A DNA stretch of 64,000 nucleotides, taken from positions 2,976,001 to 3,040,000 of the forward strand of contig NZ_JASGKT010000002.1 in assembly GCF_047600445.1 (NCBI RefSeq). The letters are read 5' to 3'. This stretch comes from Piscinibacter sp047600445. Its GTDB lineage: Bacteria > Pseudomonadota > Gammaproteobacteria > Burkholderiales > Burkholderiaceae_C. The position numbers and the translations under genes are program-made. Positions 8,327 to 17,296 of the stretch are shown here, one piece after another; positions within the stretch are counted from its first letter, which is position 1; every line of letters starts with the position of its first letter. The notes beneath the pieces were generated by a model. The model worked only from the letters and a program-made list of their open reading frames with translations. It was not told where the DNA came from and made no database searches.

Positions 8327-9493
8327 TCAGTAGGACTTGGGCAGGCCGAGCACCTTCTCGGCGATGAAGCACAGGATCAGTTGCGGCGAGATCGGCGCGA
8401 TGCGCGGCAGCATCGCCTCGCGCAGGTAGCGCTCGACATGGTATTCCTTGGCGTAGCCGAAGCCGCCGTGCGTCAGCACCGCGGTCTCGGCGGCGCGGAA
8501 ACCCGCCTCGGCGCAGAAGAACTTGGCCGCGTTCGCCTCGGCGCCGCAGGCCTGGCCGCGGTCGTACAGCCAGGCGGCGCGCCGGTACAGCAGCGTGCCG
8601 GCCTCCAGCTCGACCCAGCGCTCGGCCAGCGGATGCTGGATGCCCTGGTTCTTGCCGATCGGCCGGTCGAACACGATGCGCTCGCCGGCGTAGGCCGCGG
8701 CGCGGCGCAGCGCGGCGCGGCCGATGCCGGTGGCCTCGGCGGCGAGCAGGCAGCGCTCGGGGTTCAGGCCGTGCAGGATGTACTCGAAGCCGCGCCCTTC
8801 CTCGCCGATGCGGTCCTCGACCGGGATCTCGAGCCCGTCGATGAACAGCTCGTTCGAGTCGACGCACTTGCGGCCGAGCTTGTCGATCTCGCGCACCGCG
8901 ATCCGGCCGCGGTCGAGGTCGGTGTAGAACAGGCTCAGGCCGTGCGTCGGCGAGCTCACCTCCTCGATCGGCGTGGTGCGCGCCAGCAGCATGATCTTGT
9001 GCGCCACCTGCGCGGTCGAGATCCACACCTTCTGGCCGTTGACGACGTAGCGGTCGCCGCGGCGCACCGCCATCGTCTTGAGCTTGAGCGTGTTCAGCCC
9101 GGTGTTCGGCTCGGTGACGCCGAAACAGGCCTTGTGGCGGCCCTCGATGATCGGCGGCAGCCAGCGCGCGCGCTGCTCGTCGCTGCCGTGCACCACCACC
9201 GGGTGCAGGCCGAACACGTTCATGTGGATCGCCGAGGCGGCCGACAGGCAGCCGCCCGAGGCCGACACCGTCTCCAGCATCAGGCAGGCCTCGCCGATGC
9301 CCAGCCCGGCGCCGCCGAAGGCCTCGGGCATCGCGATGCCCAGCCAGCCGGCCTGCGCCATCGCGCGGTAGAACTCGTCGGGAAAGCCGCCGCCGCGGTC
9401 CTTCGCGAGCCAGTAGTCGTCGTCGAAGTCGCGGCAGACCTCTTCGACCGCCGAGCGGATCGCGAGCTGCTCGTCGCTGAGTGCGAAATCCAT
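8327..9493 (-). CDS. Acyl-CoA dehydrogenase
   Basis: 388 residues with the full acyl-CoA dehydrogenase fold: N-terminal helical domain, the FAD-binding FGVTEPNTGLN strand region near residue 125, and C-terminal helices with GGFGYAKEYHVER. The usual C-terminal YEGT-E segment holding the catalytic Glu of medium-chain enzymes is replaced by a PRIAPISPQL segment, so the base must be elsewhere or substrate use differs. This variant recurs in environmental acyl-CoA dehydrogenases. It lies 16 bases before the BKACE gene and donates electrons to ETF, probably the EtfBA encoded at 20436-22116. Confidence 0.9.
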   Translation of the reverse strand: MDFALSDEQLAIRSAVEEVCRDFDDDYWLAKDRGGGFPDEFYRAMAQAGWLGIAMPEAFGGAGLGIGEACLMLETVSASGGCLSAASAIHMNVFGLHPVVVHGSDEQRARWLPPIIEGRHKACFGVTEPNTGLNTLKLKTMAVRRGDRYVVNGQKVWISTAQVAHKIMLLARTTPIEEVSSPTHGLSLFYTDLDRGRIAVREIDKLGRKCVDSNELFIDGLEIPVEDRIGEEGRGFEYILHGLNPERCLLAAEATGIGRAALRRAAAYAGERIVFDRPIGKNQGIQHPLAERWVELEAGTLLYRRAAWLYDRGQACGAEANAAKFFCAEAGFRAAETAVLTHGGFGYAKEYHVERYLREAMLPRIAPISPQLILCFIAEKVLGLPKSY

Positions 9494-9523
9494 GGGTGTC
9501 CCGTCGTCGAATCGTGTGGAGCC

Positions 9524-10416
9524 TCAGCCGGCGCGGCGTGCCAGCGCGAGCACGCGCCGCGCCTGCTTGAGGTGCGGCATGTCGAGCATCTTTCCGTCCA
9601 GGCCGACGGTGCCCAGCGCGGGCTGGGCCTCGAAGGCCTCGACCACGCGGCGCGCGTGGGCGAGTTCGTCCTCGCTCGGGCTGAAGGCGCGGTTGATCGG
9701 CTCGACCTGCGCCGGGTGGATCGCCATCTTTCCGGTGAAGCCGCGCCGGCGCGCCTGCCGCGCGTCGTCGAGCAGGCCGGCCTCGTCGGCGTAGTCGGCC
9801 CAGATGGTGTCGATCGGCTGCACGCCGGCGGCCACCGCGCCGGCCAGGCACAGCGCGCGCGCCAGGCGGTAGACCTCGTCGTAGTCACCGTCGGGGCCGC
9901 GGTTGGTGCTGGCGCCGAGCGCGGCGGCGATGTCCTCGGCGCCCCAGGTCAGCCCCGCCAGGCGCGGCGAACAGCCGGCGTAGGAGCCCAGCGCGAACAG
10001 CGCGGCGGCGGTTTCGGTGGCCACCGGCAGGATGCCGATGCGGCCGGCGGGCAGGCCTTCGCGCGCTTCGAGCGCGTCGAGCATGTGCGCGAGGCGCTGC
10101 ACGTCGGCGGCCGAGTCGACCTTGGGGCACATCAGCCCGTCGGGCGCGCCGGCCACCACCATCAGGTCGAGCAGCGCGGCCGGCGTGCACAGCGGATTGA
10201 TGCGCACCCAGAGCTGCCGGCGGCTGCGGTCTGGGTGCGACTTCAGGTAGTCGAGCACCATGCCGCGTGCGACCGCGGTGCGGCCGGGCGCCACCGAGTC
10301 CTCCAGGTCGAGGATCAGCGCGTCGGCCGGCGAGCCTTCGGCCTTGGCGAGCTTGCGTTCGCTGTCGCCGGGCACGAACAGCAGGGATCGCAGCGGCGCG
10401 CGCGCCGCCCCGCCGC

Positions 10417-10420
<4 letters not shown>
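9524..10420 (-). CDS. HpcH/HpaI (CitE-like) aldolase/lyase
   Basis: 298 residues of the CitE branch: FVPGDSERKLAKA at the N-terminus, LILDLEDSVAPG with the metal-binding acidic residues, the LPVATETAAAL strand and a C-terminal GKMAIHPAQVEPIN. Relatives are citrate lyase beta, malyl-CoA and citramalyl-CoA lyases, which split a beta-hydroxyacyl-CoA by retro-aldol chemistry with Mg2+. Here it probably cleaves a hydroxyacyl-CoA in the same pathway as the BKACE enzyme. Its ATG overlaps the stop of the preceding acyl-CoA dehydrogenase gene (ATGA), so the two are translationally coupled. Confidence 0.85.
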
Positions 10421-11571
<1,151 letters not shown>

Positions 11572-11592
11572 GGCTTGCCTTCCCGGACGCGC

Positions 11593-12798
11593 TCAGCCGC
11601 GCAGCAACTGCGCCGCGATGATGTTGCGCTGGATCTCGTTGGTGCCGCCGAAGATCGACCAGCAGCGCCCGTACAGGTAGTTGTAGCTCGCGGCGCTGGC
11701 GCGCACCCAGGGCAGCGCCGAGCCCAGGCCCTCGCCCGAGGCGCGCAGCGCGGCGTCGTAGCAGGCGCCGTAGGCGCCCTGCGCGTCGCGCCAGAACTCG
11801 GTCATCGCCTGCAGCACCTCGGTGCCGCGCACCTTGAGCACCGAGGCGCCGATGCCGTCGTCGCGGCCGGCCATCCACTCGTCGAGGTAGTCGCGCTCGA
11901 GCGCCAGCAGCGCGCCCAGGTCGGCCCCGATGCGCGCCAGCCGCTCGGCCTGCAAGGCGCGCTGCAGCGGCTCGAGCGCGGGCGCCGCCTGCGCCAGCGT
12001 GGCCCGGATCTGCCGCAGCATGCGGATCTTGTTGCCGGTGTCGGCGATGAAGGTGCGCTCGCGCGAGAGCAGGAACTTGGCGATCTTCCAGCCCTCGCCC
12101 TCCTCGCCGACGAGGTTGGCCGCCGGCACGCGCACGTTGTCGAAGAAGGTCTGGTTGGTGTGGTGCACGCCGTCGATCGTGACGATGGGCTCGACGGTGA
12201 TGCCCGGCGTCCTCATGTCGATCAGCAGGAAGCTGATGCCCTTCTGCTTCCTGCCCGACGCATCGGTGCGCACCAGGCAATGCATCATGTCGGCCCAGTG
12301 CGCCTCGGTGGTCCACATCTTGGTGCCGTCGACGACGTAGTGGTCGCCGTCGCGCACCGCGCGCGTCTTCAGCGAGGCGAGGTCGGAGCCGGCGTTCGGC
12401 TCCGAGTAGCCCTGGCACCACCAGACATCGCTGTCGAGGATGCCGCCCAGGTGCGCGCGCCGCTGCGCCTCGGTGCCGAAGGTGTAGAGCACCGGCCCGA
12501 CCATGTTGACGCCGTAGGGGATCAGCATCGGCGCGGCGTGGATCGCGCTTTCCTGCAGGAAGGCGTGCTCCTGGCGCACGCTCCAGTCCCGCCCGCCGGC
12601 GGCGCGCGGCCAGGCCGCGCCGAACCAGCCCTTGCGGCGCAGCGCCTTCTGCCAGCCGACATAGTCGGCCTTGTCGAGGTAGATGCCGTTCTCGACCTTG
12701 TGGCGCGTGGCCGGGTCGAGCTCGGCGCGGACGAACTCGCGCACCTCGGCGCGGAAGGCGGCTTCGTCGAAATCAGGGGAAGCGGCGTTGGCGTGCAT
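11593..12798 (-). CDS. Acyl-CoA dehydrogenase (FadE34/FadE29-like subunit)
   Basis: 401 residues. Recognisable parts are WCQGYSEPNAGSDLASL, the KMWTTEAHWADMMHCLVRTD strand region and the C-terminal SIFGGTNEIQRNIIAAQLL. It belongs to the class that forms alpha2-beta2 heterotetramers in actinobacterial steroid side-chain degradation, in which two different small dehydrogenases pair. The neighbouring gene at 12809 is the matching FadE28-like partner, 10 bases away. Heteromer formation is inferred from this pairing, not visible directly. Confidence 0.9.
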   Translation of the reverse strand: MHANAASPDFDEAAFRAEVREFVRAELDPATRHKVENGIYLDKADYVGWQKALRRKGWFGAAWPRAAGGRDWSVRQEHAFLQESAIHAAPMLIPYGVNMVGPVLYTFGTEAQRRAHLGGILDSDVWWCQGYSEPNAGSDLASLKTRAVRDGDHYVVDGTKMWTTEAHWADMMHCLVRTDASGRKQKGISFLLIDMRTPGITVEPIVTIDGVHHTNQTFFDNVRVPAANLVGEEGEGWKIAKFLLSRERTFIADTGNKIRMLRQIRATLAQAAPALEPLQRALQAERLARIGADLGALLALERDYLDEWMAGRDDGIGASVLKVRGTEVLQAMTEFWRDAQGAYGACYDAALRASGEGLGSALPWVRASAASYNYLYGRCWSIFGGTNEIQRNIIAAQLLRG

Positions 12799-12808
12799 GC
12801 GGCCGTCC

Positions 12809-13924
12809 TCAGTGCGCGCCGGGCATCGGCATGCCGGCGCCGGCCTCGGCCTGCCAGCGCGCGAGCAGTTGCGCCAGCACCACCAGGCGCGCGTTGTAGT
12901 GGCTGACGATCAGCTCGTCGCTGACGCCCATGCCGCCGTGCATCTGGATCGCCTCGTGGCCGACGCGCGCGCCGGCGCGCGCCGCCACCGTCGGCGCGGC
13001 GTAGCGCAGCCAGGCAACCCGTTCGGGGTCGCCGGCGTCGATGGCGCGGGCGATCTCGCGCGCCATCGCGCGCGCTTCGAGCGCCGCCATGTGCATGTCG
13101 GCATAACGGTGCTGCAGGGCCTGGAAGCTGCCCAGCGTCACGCCGAACTGCTCGCGCGTGCGCAGGTACTCGCCGGTCTGCGCCACCAGGCACTGCATCA
13201 CGCCGGCGGCGTCGGCGCAGTAGGCGCTGACGGCCTGCGCGGCGGCGGCGTCGAGCGCGGCGCGCGCCGGCTCGCCGCGCAGCAGCACGGCGCCCGCGCC
13301 CACGCGCGCGGCGTGGAACTCGACGTCGCCGGCCTCGCGGCCGTCCATCATGCGGTAGCAGCGCAGCACGGCCTCGACCTCGCCGCGCGCCACGCCCAGC
13401 AGGCACGGCCGGCCCCCGGCGTCGGCGCAGGCGATCAACCAGCGGTCGGCCTGGCCCGCGCCGGGCACGACACGCGCCGTGCCGTCGAGCCGCAGCGCGC
13501 CGTCGCGTTCGGCGCAGCGCAGCGCGTCGCCGCGCCGGCCGCCGACCAGCACCGTCAGCACCTCGCCCGACAGCAGCGGCGCCACGGCCCGTTCGGCGTC
13601 GGCGAGGCGGCCCAGCAGCGCCGCCGCGATCACCACGCCCTCGACCAGCGGCTCCAGCACCAGCCCGCGCGCGAGGATGCGCAGCGCATCCGACACGTCG
13701 AGCGTGCTGCCGCCGATGCCGCCCAGCGCCTCGGCCACCGGCAGGGCGGGCACGCCCAGTTCGGCCAGCACCGGCCAGAACTCGCGGTGGTCGAGCGCGC
13801 CGCGGCGCAGCCGCGCATGGCGCGCCGCCGGGTCGTAGGCCTGGTCGACGAAGCGGTCGAGCGAGGCCTCGACCATGCGCTTGGTCTGCGCGTCGAGCGA
13901 GGCCACGGCGGCGGCAACGCTCAT
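12809..13924 (-). CDS. Acyl-CoA dehydrogenase (FadE28-like partner subunit)
   Basis: 371 residues with a weakly conserved N-terminal half and a clear C-terminal dehydrogenase domain (TREQFGVTLGSFQALQHRYADMH, then HEAIQMHGGMGVSDE). The middle domain is degenerate compared with catalytic subunits, lacking a clean TEPxAGSD motif. This is typical of the partner subunit in heterotetrameric acyl-CoA dehydrogenases. Its ATG overlaps the stop of the MaoC gene (ATGA), and the other subunit follows directly, so a 1:1 complex is likely. Confidence 0.88.
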   Translation of the reverse strand: MSVAAAVASLDAQTKRMVEASLDRFVDQAYDPAARHARLRRGALDHREFWPVLAELGVPALPVAEALGGIGGSTLDVSDALRILARGLVLEPLVEGVVIAAALLGRLADAERAVAPLLSGEVLTVLVGGRRGDALRCAERDGALRLDGTARVVPGAGQADRWLIACADAGGRPCLLGVARGEVEAVLRCYRMMDGREAGDVEFHAARVGAGAVLLRGEPARAALDAAAAQAVSAYCADAAGVMQCLVAQTGEYLRTREQFGVTLGSFQALQHRYADMHMAALEARAMAREIARAIDAGDPERVAWLRYAAPTVAARAGARVGHEAIQMHGGMGVSDELIVSHYNARLVVLAQLLARWQAEAGAGMPMPGAH

Positions 13925-14391
13925 GCCGCCTGCTCCACGCGCAGCGGCAGGCGATGCATCAGCGCGCTGCGCTTGCACGAGCAGATCACCTCGCCGCGCT
14001 GGTTGTAGCCGACGTGCTCGAAGATCACCACGCCGTTGTCCGGCCGCGAGCGGCTCTCGCGCTTTTCCAGCACCTTCGACTCGACGCGGATGGTGTCGCC
14101 GGCGAACACCGGCCGGGGGAAGCGCACCTCGTCCCAACCGAGGTTGCCCACCGTGGTGCCGAGCGTGGTGTCGCCCACCGAGATGCCGACCACCAGCCCG
14201 AGCGTGAAGACGCTGTTCATCAGCGGCTTGCCGAACTCGGTGCCCTTGGCGTACTCGGCGTCGAGGTGGATCGCCGCCGGGTTGTGCGTCATCGCCGTGA
14301 ACAGCAGGTTGTCGGTCTCGGTCACGGTGCGCCGCACGTCGTGCACAAACACCTGCCCCAGCTCGAACTGCTCGAAGTACAAACCTGCCAT
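13921..14391 (-). CDS. MaoC family enoyl-CoA hydratase
   Basis: 156 residues, single hotdog domain. The hydratase signature is present as a D/H pair: NPAAIHLDAEYAKGTEFGKPLMNS, where Asn/His replace the more usual D-x5-H. It probably hydrates the enoyl-CoA made by the adjacent dehydrogenases. First gene of the seven-gene minus operon ending at 7378. The ATG at 14391 is chosen over a longer in-frame reading because the conserved domain begins just after it and two regulatory palindromes lie upstream. Confidence 0.85.
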   Translation of the reverse strand: MAGLYFEQFELGQVFVHDVRRTVTETDNLLFTAMTHNPAAIHLDAEYAKGTEFGKPLMNSVFTLGLVVGISVGDTTLGTTVGNLGWDEVRFPRPVFAGDTIRVESKVLEKRESRSRPDNGVVIFEHVGYNQRGEVICSCKRSALMHRLPLRVEQAA

Positions 14392-14445
14392 CGCGGCGCT
14401 CCCGTGGTCGTCTCCGCCTCGTGGCGGTGCTATTGTTTGTGTAGC

Positions 14446-14454
14446 ATATGATAT
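14446..14454. promoter_or_regulatory. Candidate operator, ATAT-G-ATAT
   Basis: Perfect palindrome 54 bases upstream of the MaoC start, inside the divergent promoter region of the two large acyl-CoA operons. It shares the extended form GCATATGAT with the weaker site before the MarR gene. Confidence 0.5.
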
Positions 14455-14560
14455 TGCTCGCGACCGCGCACCGCGGGTTTGCCACGATGCCGCGCGAAGC
14501 TGCGGGTCTTCACGGGGGTCGGCGGTGCCTCCCGGGGCTTGACGCACTTCGAACAGGTGT

Positions 14561-14569
14561 ATACCGTAT
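14561..14569. promoter_or_regulatory. Candidate operator, ATAC-C-GTAT
   Basis: Perfect palindrome 43 bases upstream of the start of the HMG-CoA-synthase-like gene. On the opposite strand it reads the same nine-mer as the site before DUF1302 at 2657. A second arm-like CATATCACA lies just downstream. Confidence 0.5.
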
Positions 14570-14612
14570 GCTTTCATATCACACCGATGCGAATGCTGGA
14601 AAGGCGACCGAC

Positions 14613-16076
14613 GTGAGCGTTTCTGCGAAGCCCTGCGGCATCACCGGCTACGGCGGCTACGTGCCGCGCCTGCGCATGCAGCGCGCCGCCATCGCCGCGG
14701 CGCACGCCTGGATGGCCCCCGGCCTGCGCGGCCTGGGCAAGGGGCAGCGCGCCTTCTGCAGTTGGGACGAGGACAGCCTGACGATGGCCGTCGAGGCCGC
14801 GCGCGACGCCTTCGACGCGCGCCCGCGCGAGCGCATCGCCACGCTGGTGCTGGCCAGCACGCGCGCCGCGTTCGCCGACCTGCAGGGCGCCAGCATCGTC
14901 GCCGCCGCGCTCGACCTGCCGGCGCAGGTGCAGACGCTGGAGCTCGGCCAGTCGCAGCGCGCCGGCGTCGGCGGCCTGCTGGCGCAGCTCCGCTCGGCCG
15001 GCGGCGGCGACACGCTGTTCATCGCCAGCGACCACCCGAGCGGCAAGCCGGCCAGCACCCAGGAGCTGTTGTACGGCGCCGGCGCCGCGGCCTTCACGCT
15101 CGGCCGCGAGAACGTGCTGGCCGAGCTGATCGGCAGCGCCAGCCGCAGCAACCTGTTCGTCGACCACTTCCGCGCCGCCGGCGCGAAGCACGACTACTTC
15201 TGGGAAGAGCGCTGGATCCGCGACGAGGGCTACGCGAAGATCGTGCCCGAGGCCGTGAAGGCGGCGCTGGCCGACGCGAAGCTGGCCGCGGCGCAGGTGA
15301 ACCACTTCATCCTCGCCGCGCCGTTCAAGGACATCGGCGCGATGGTCGCCAAGCGCTGCGGCATCGCCGAGCCGGCGGTGGCCGACGGCCTCGACGGGCA
15401 GTGCGGCTACGCCGGCAGCGCCCACCCCTGCCTGATGCTGGCCCACGCGCTCGAACGCGCCCGGCCCGGCGACACGCTGGTGGTCGCCGGCTTCGGCCAG
15501 GGCTGCGACGTGCTGGTGCTGCGCGCCACCGAACGGGTCGCGGAGTTCCGGCCGCGGCGCGGCGTGAGCGGCGCGCTGGCCGACGCGCAGATGCACGACG
15601 CCTACCTGCGCATGCTTTCGTACGACGACGGCATCGAGCTCGACTGGGGCATGCGCGGCGAGAAGCAGGTCAAGACCGCGCTGACCGAGCAGTACCGCTC
15701 GGCGCACCAGCTCGCCGCGTTCGGCGCCGGCCGCTGCCGCCGCTGCGGCGCGGTGCAGTTCCCGCAGCTCGCCTACTGCGTCGACCAGGCCTGCCTGGCC
15801 CCGGCCTCGGAGTTCGAGCCGGTGCGCCTGTTCGACGAGACGGCCAAGGTGTTCACGCACACGGCCGACTGGCTGTCGTACCACCCCTCGCCGCCGCTGT
15901 ACGTGGGCTTCGTGCAGTTCGACATCGGCGCGCGGCTGCTGATGGAGATCGTCGACGTCGGCCAGGCCGGGCTGGACGTCGGCACGCCGCTGCGCATGGT
16001 GTTCCGCATCAAGGACGTCGACAAGGCGCGCGGCTACCCGCGCTATTTCTGGAAGGCCACGCCGCTGGCGGCTTGA
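14613..16076 (+). CDS. HMG-CoA-synthase-like protein fused to a DUF35 OB-fold domain
   Basis: 487 residues. Residues 1 to about 350 follow the HMG-CoA synthase/KAS III fold (GITGYGGYVPRLR start, FVDHFRAAGAKHDYFWEERW, LDGQCGYAGSAHPCLMLAHALE, VVAGFGQGCDVLVLR). From about 365 a DUF35 module follows, with a zinc ribbon (CRRC...C-x4-C) and OB-fold. The catalytic triad of HMG-CoA synthase appears lost: the Cys position reads SQRAG, and the His-Gln-Pro loop reads AAP. DUF35 proteins bridge acyl transfer between thiolase-fold enzymes. The GTG start at 14613 is preferred because GGAAAGG lies eight bases upstream. The thiolase follows after 20 bases. Confidence 0.82.
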   Translation: MSVSAKPCGITGYGGYVPRLRMQRAAIAAAHAWMAPGLRGLGKGQRAFCSWDEDSLTMAVEAARDAFDARPRERIATLVLASTRAAFADLQGASIVAAALDLPAQVQTLELGQSQRAGVGGLLAQLRSAGGGDTLFIASDHPSGKPASTQELLYGAGAAAFTLGRENVLAELIGSASRSNLFVDHFRAAGAKHDYFWEERWIRDEGYAKIVPEAVKAALADAKLAAAQVNHFILAAPFKDIGAMVAKRCGIAEPAVADGLDGQCGYAGSAHPCLMLAHALERARPGDTLVVAGFGQGCDVLVLRATERVAEFRPRRGVSGALADAQMHDAYLRMLSYDDGIELDWGMRGEKQVKTALTEQYRSAHQLAAFGAGRCRRCGAVQFPQLAYCVDQACLAPASEFEPVRLFDETAKVFTHTADWLSYHPSPPLYVGFVQFDIGARLLMEIVDVGQAGLDVGTPLRMVFRIKDVDKARGYPRYFWKATPLAA

Positions 16077-16096
16077 GAGGAACAGGGGCACACGGC

Positions 16097-17296
16097 ATGG
16101 CAACAGGCATCAAGGACAAGGTCGCCATCATCGGCATGGGCTGCACGCGCTTCGGCGAGCGCTGGGACGCCGGCACGCACCAGTTGCTGGCCGAGGCGCT
16201 CGACGAGGCGCTGGCCGACGCCGGCATCGAGCGCCGGCAGATCGAGGCGGCGTGGTCCGGCTCGTGCATGGACAACGTCAACGTCGGCAACTCGGCGATC
16301 CCCGCGTCGCTGGCGCTGCGGCTGGACGGCATCCCGGTCAGCCGCATGGAGAACATGTGCGCCACCGGCACCGAGGCGCTGCGCGGCGCGGCCTACGCGG
16401 TGGCCTCGGGCGCGGTGGACTTCGCGCTCGCGGTCGGCGTCGAGAAGCTGAAGGACACCGGCTACGGCGGCCTGCCCGCGCCCTACAAGGGCACGCTCAA
16501 CGACCTGTGGCTGCCGCTGGGCTCGGCGCCGGCGGGCTTCGCGCAGCTCGCCGCGGGCTACCGCGCCAGGCACGGCGTCTCGAAGGAGCAGCTCAAGAAG
16601 GCGCTCGCGCACGTCTCGTGGAAGAGCCACCAGAACGGCGTGCTCAGCCCGAAGGCGCACCTGCGCAAGGCGGTGACGATGGAGCAGATCCTGGCCGCGC
16701 CGATGATCGCCGAGCCGCTCGGCCTGTACGACTGCTGCGGCGTCAGCGACGGCGCCGCCGCCGCGATCGTCACCACGCCCGAGATCGCGCGCGCGCTCGG
16801 CAAGAAGGACATGGTCACGATCAAGGCGATCCAGCTCAGCATCAGCTCAGGCATCGAATCGACCACCGGGCAGTGGGACGGCAGCCACGTGCGCAACACG
16901 CGCGCCGCGGCGAAGCGCGCCTATGCCGAGGCCGGCATCACCGACCCGCGCCGCCAGCTCTCGCTGATGGAAGTGCACGACTGCTTCTCGATCACCGAAC
17001 TGGTGACGATGGAAGACCTGTTCGTCTCGCAGGACGGCCACGCGGTGCACGACATCCTCGACGGCTTCTACGACCGCGGCGGCAGCGGCGTGCCCTGCCA
17101 GGTGGACGGCGGGCTGAAGTGCTTCGGCCACCCGATCGCCGCCTCCGGCCTGCGCATGGCCTACGAGGTCTACAACCAGTTGCTGGGGCGCGCCGGCGAG
17201 CGCCAGTTGAAGAGCCCGAGCCTGGGCCTGACGCACAACCTCGGCGGCGTGCCCTACCTGGGCATCGCGGCGCTGTCCATCCTCGGCCTGCATTGA
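16097..17296 (+). CDS. SCP-x type thiolase / lipid-transfer thiolase
   Basis: 399 residues. The acylated nucleophile is present in NMCATGTEALRGAAYA (Cys near residue 97), and the His motif GHPIAASG is intact. The second Cys motif is replaced by THNLGG, as in SCP-x/lipid-transfer thiolases. These enzymes cleave branched or bulky 3-ketoacyl-CoA esters. Adjacent to the HMG-CoA-synthase-like/DUF35 gene, it recalls both the archaeal thiolase-HMGCS-DUF35 complex and the Ltp2-DUF35 aldolase of steroid degradation. Its stop shares a base with the start of the next gene. Confidence 0.88.
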   Translation: MATGIKDKVAIIGMGCTRFGERWDAGTHQLLAEALDEALADAGIERRQIEAAWSGSCMDNVNVGNSAIPASLALRLDGIPVSRMENMCATGTEALRGAAYAVASGAVDFALAVGVEKLKDTGYGGLPAPYKGTLNDLWLPLGSAPAGFAQLAAGYRARHGVSKEQLKKALAHVSWKSHQNGVLSPKAHLRKAVTMEQILAAPMIAEPLGLYDCCGVSDGAAAAIVTTPEIARALGKKDMVTIKAIQLSISSGIESTTGQWDGSHVRNTRAAAKRAYAEAGITDPRRQLSLMEVHDCFSITELVTMEDLFVSQDGHAVHDILDGFYDRGGSGVPCQVDGGLKCFGHPIAASGLRMAYEVYNQLLGRAGERQLKSPSLGLTHNLGGVPYLGIAALSILGLH

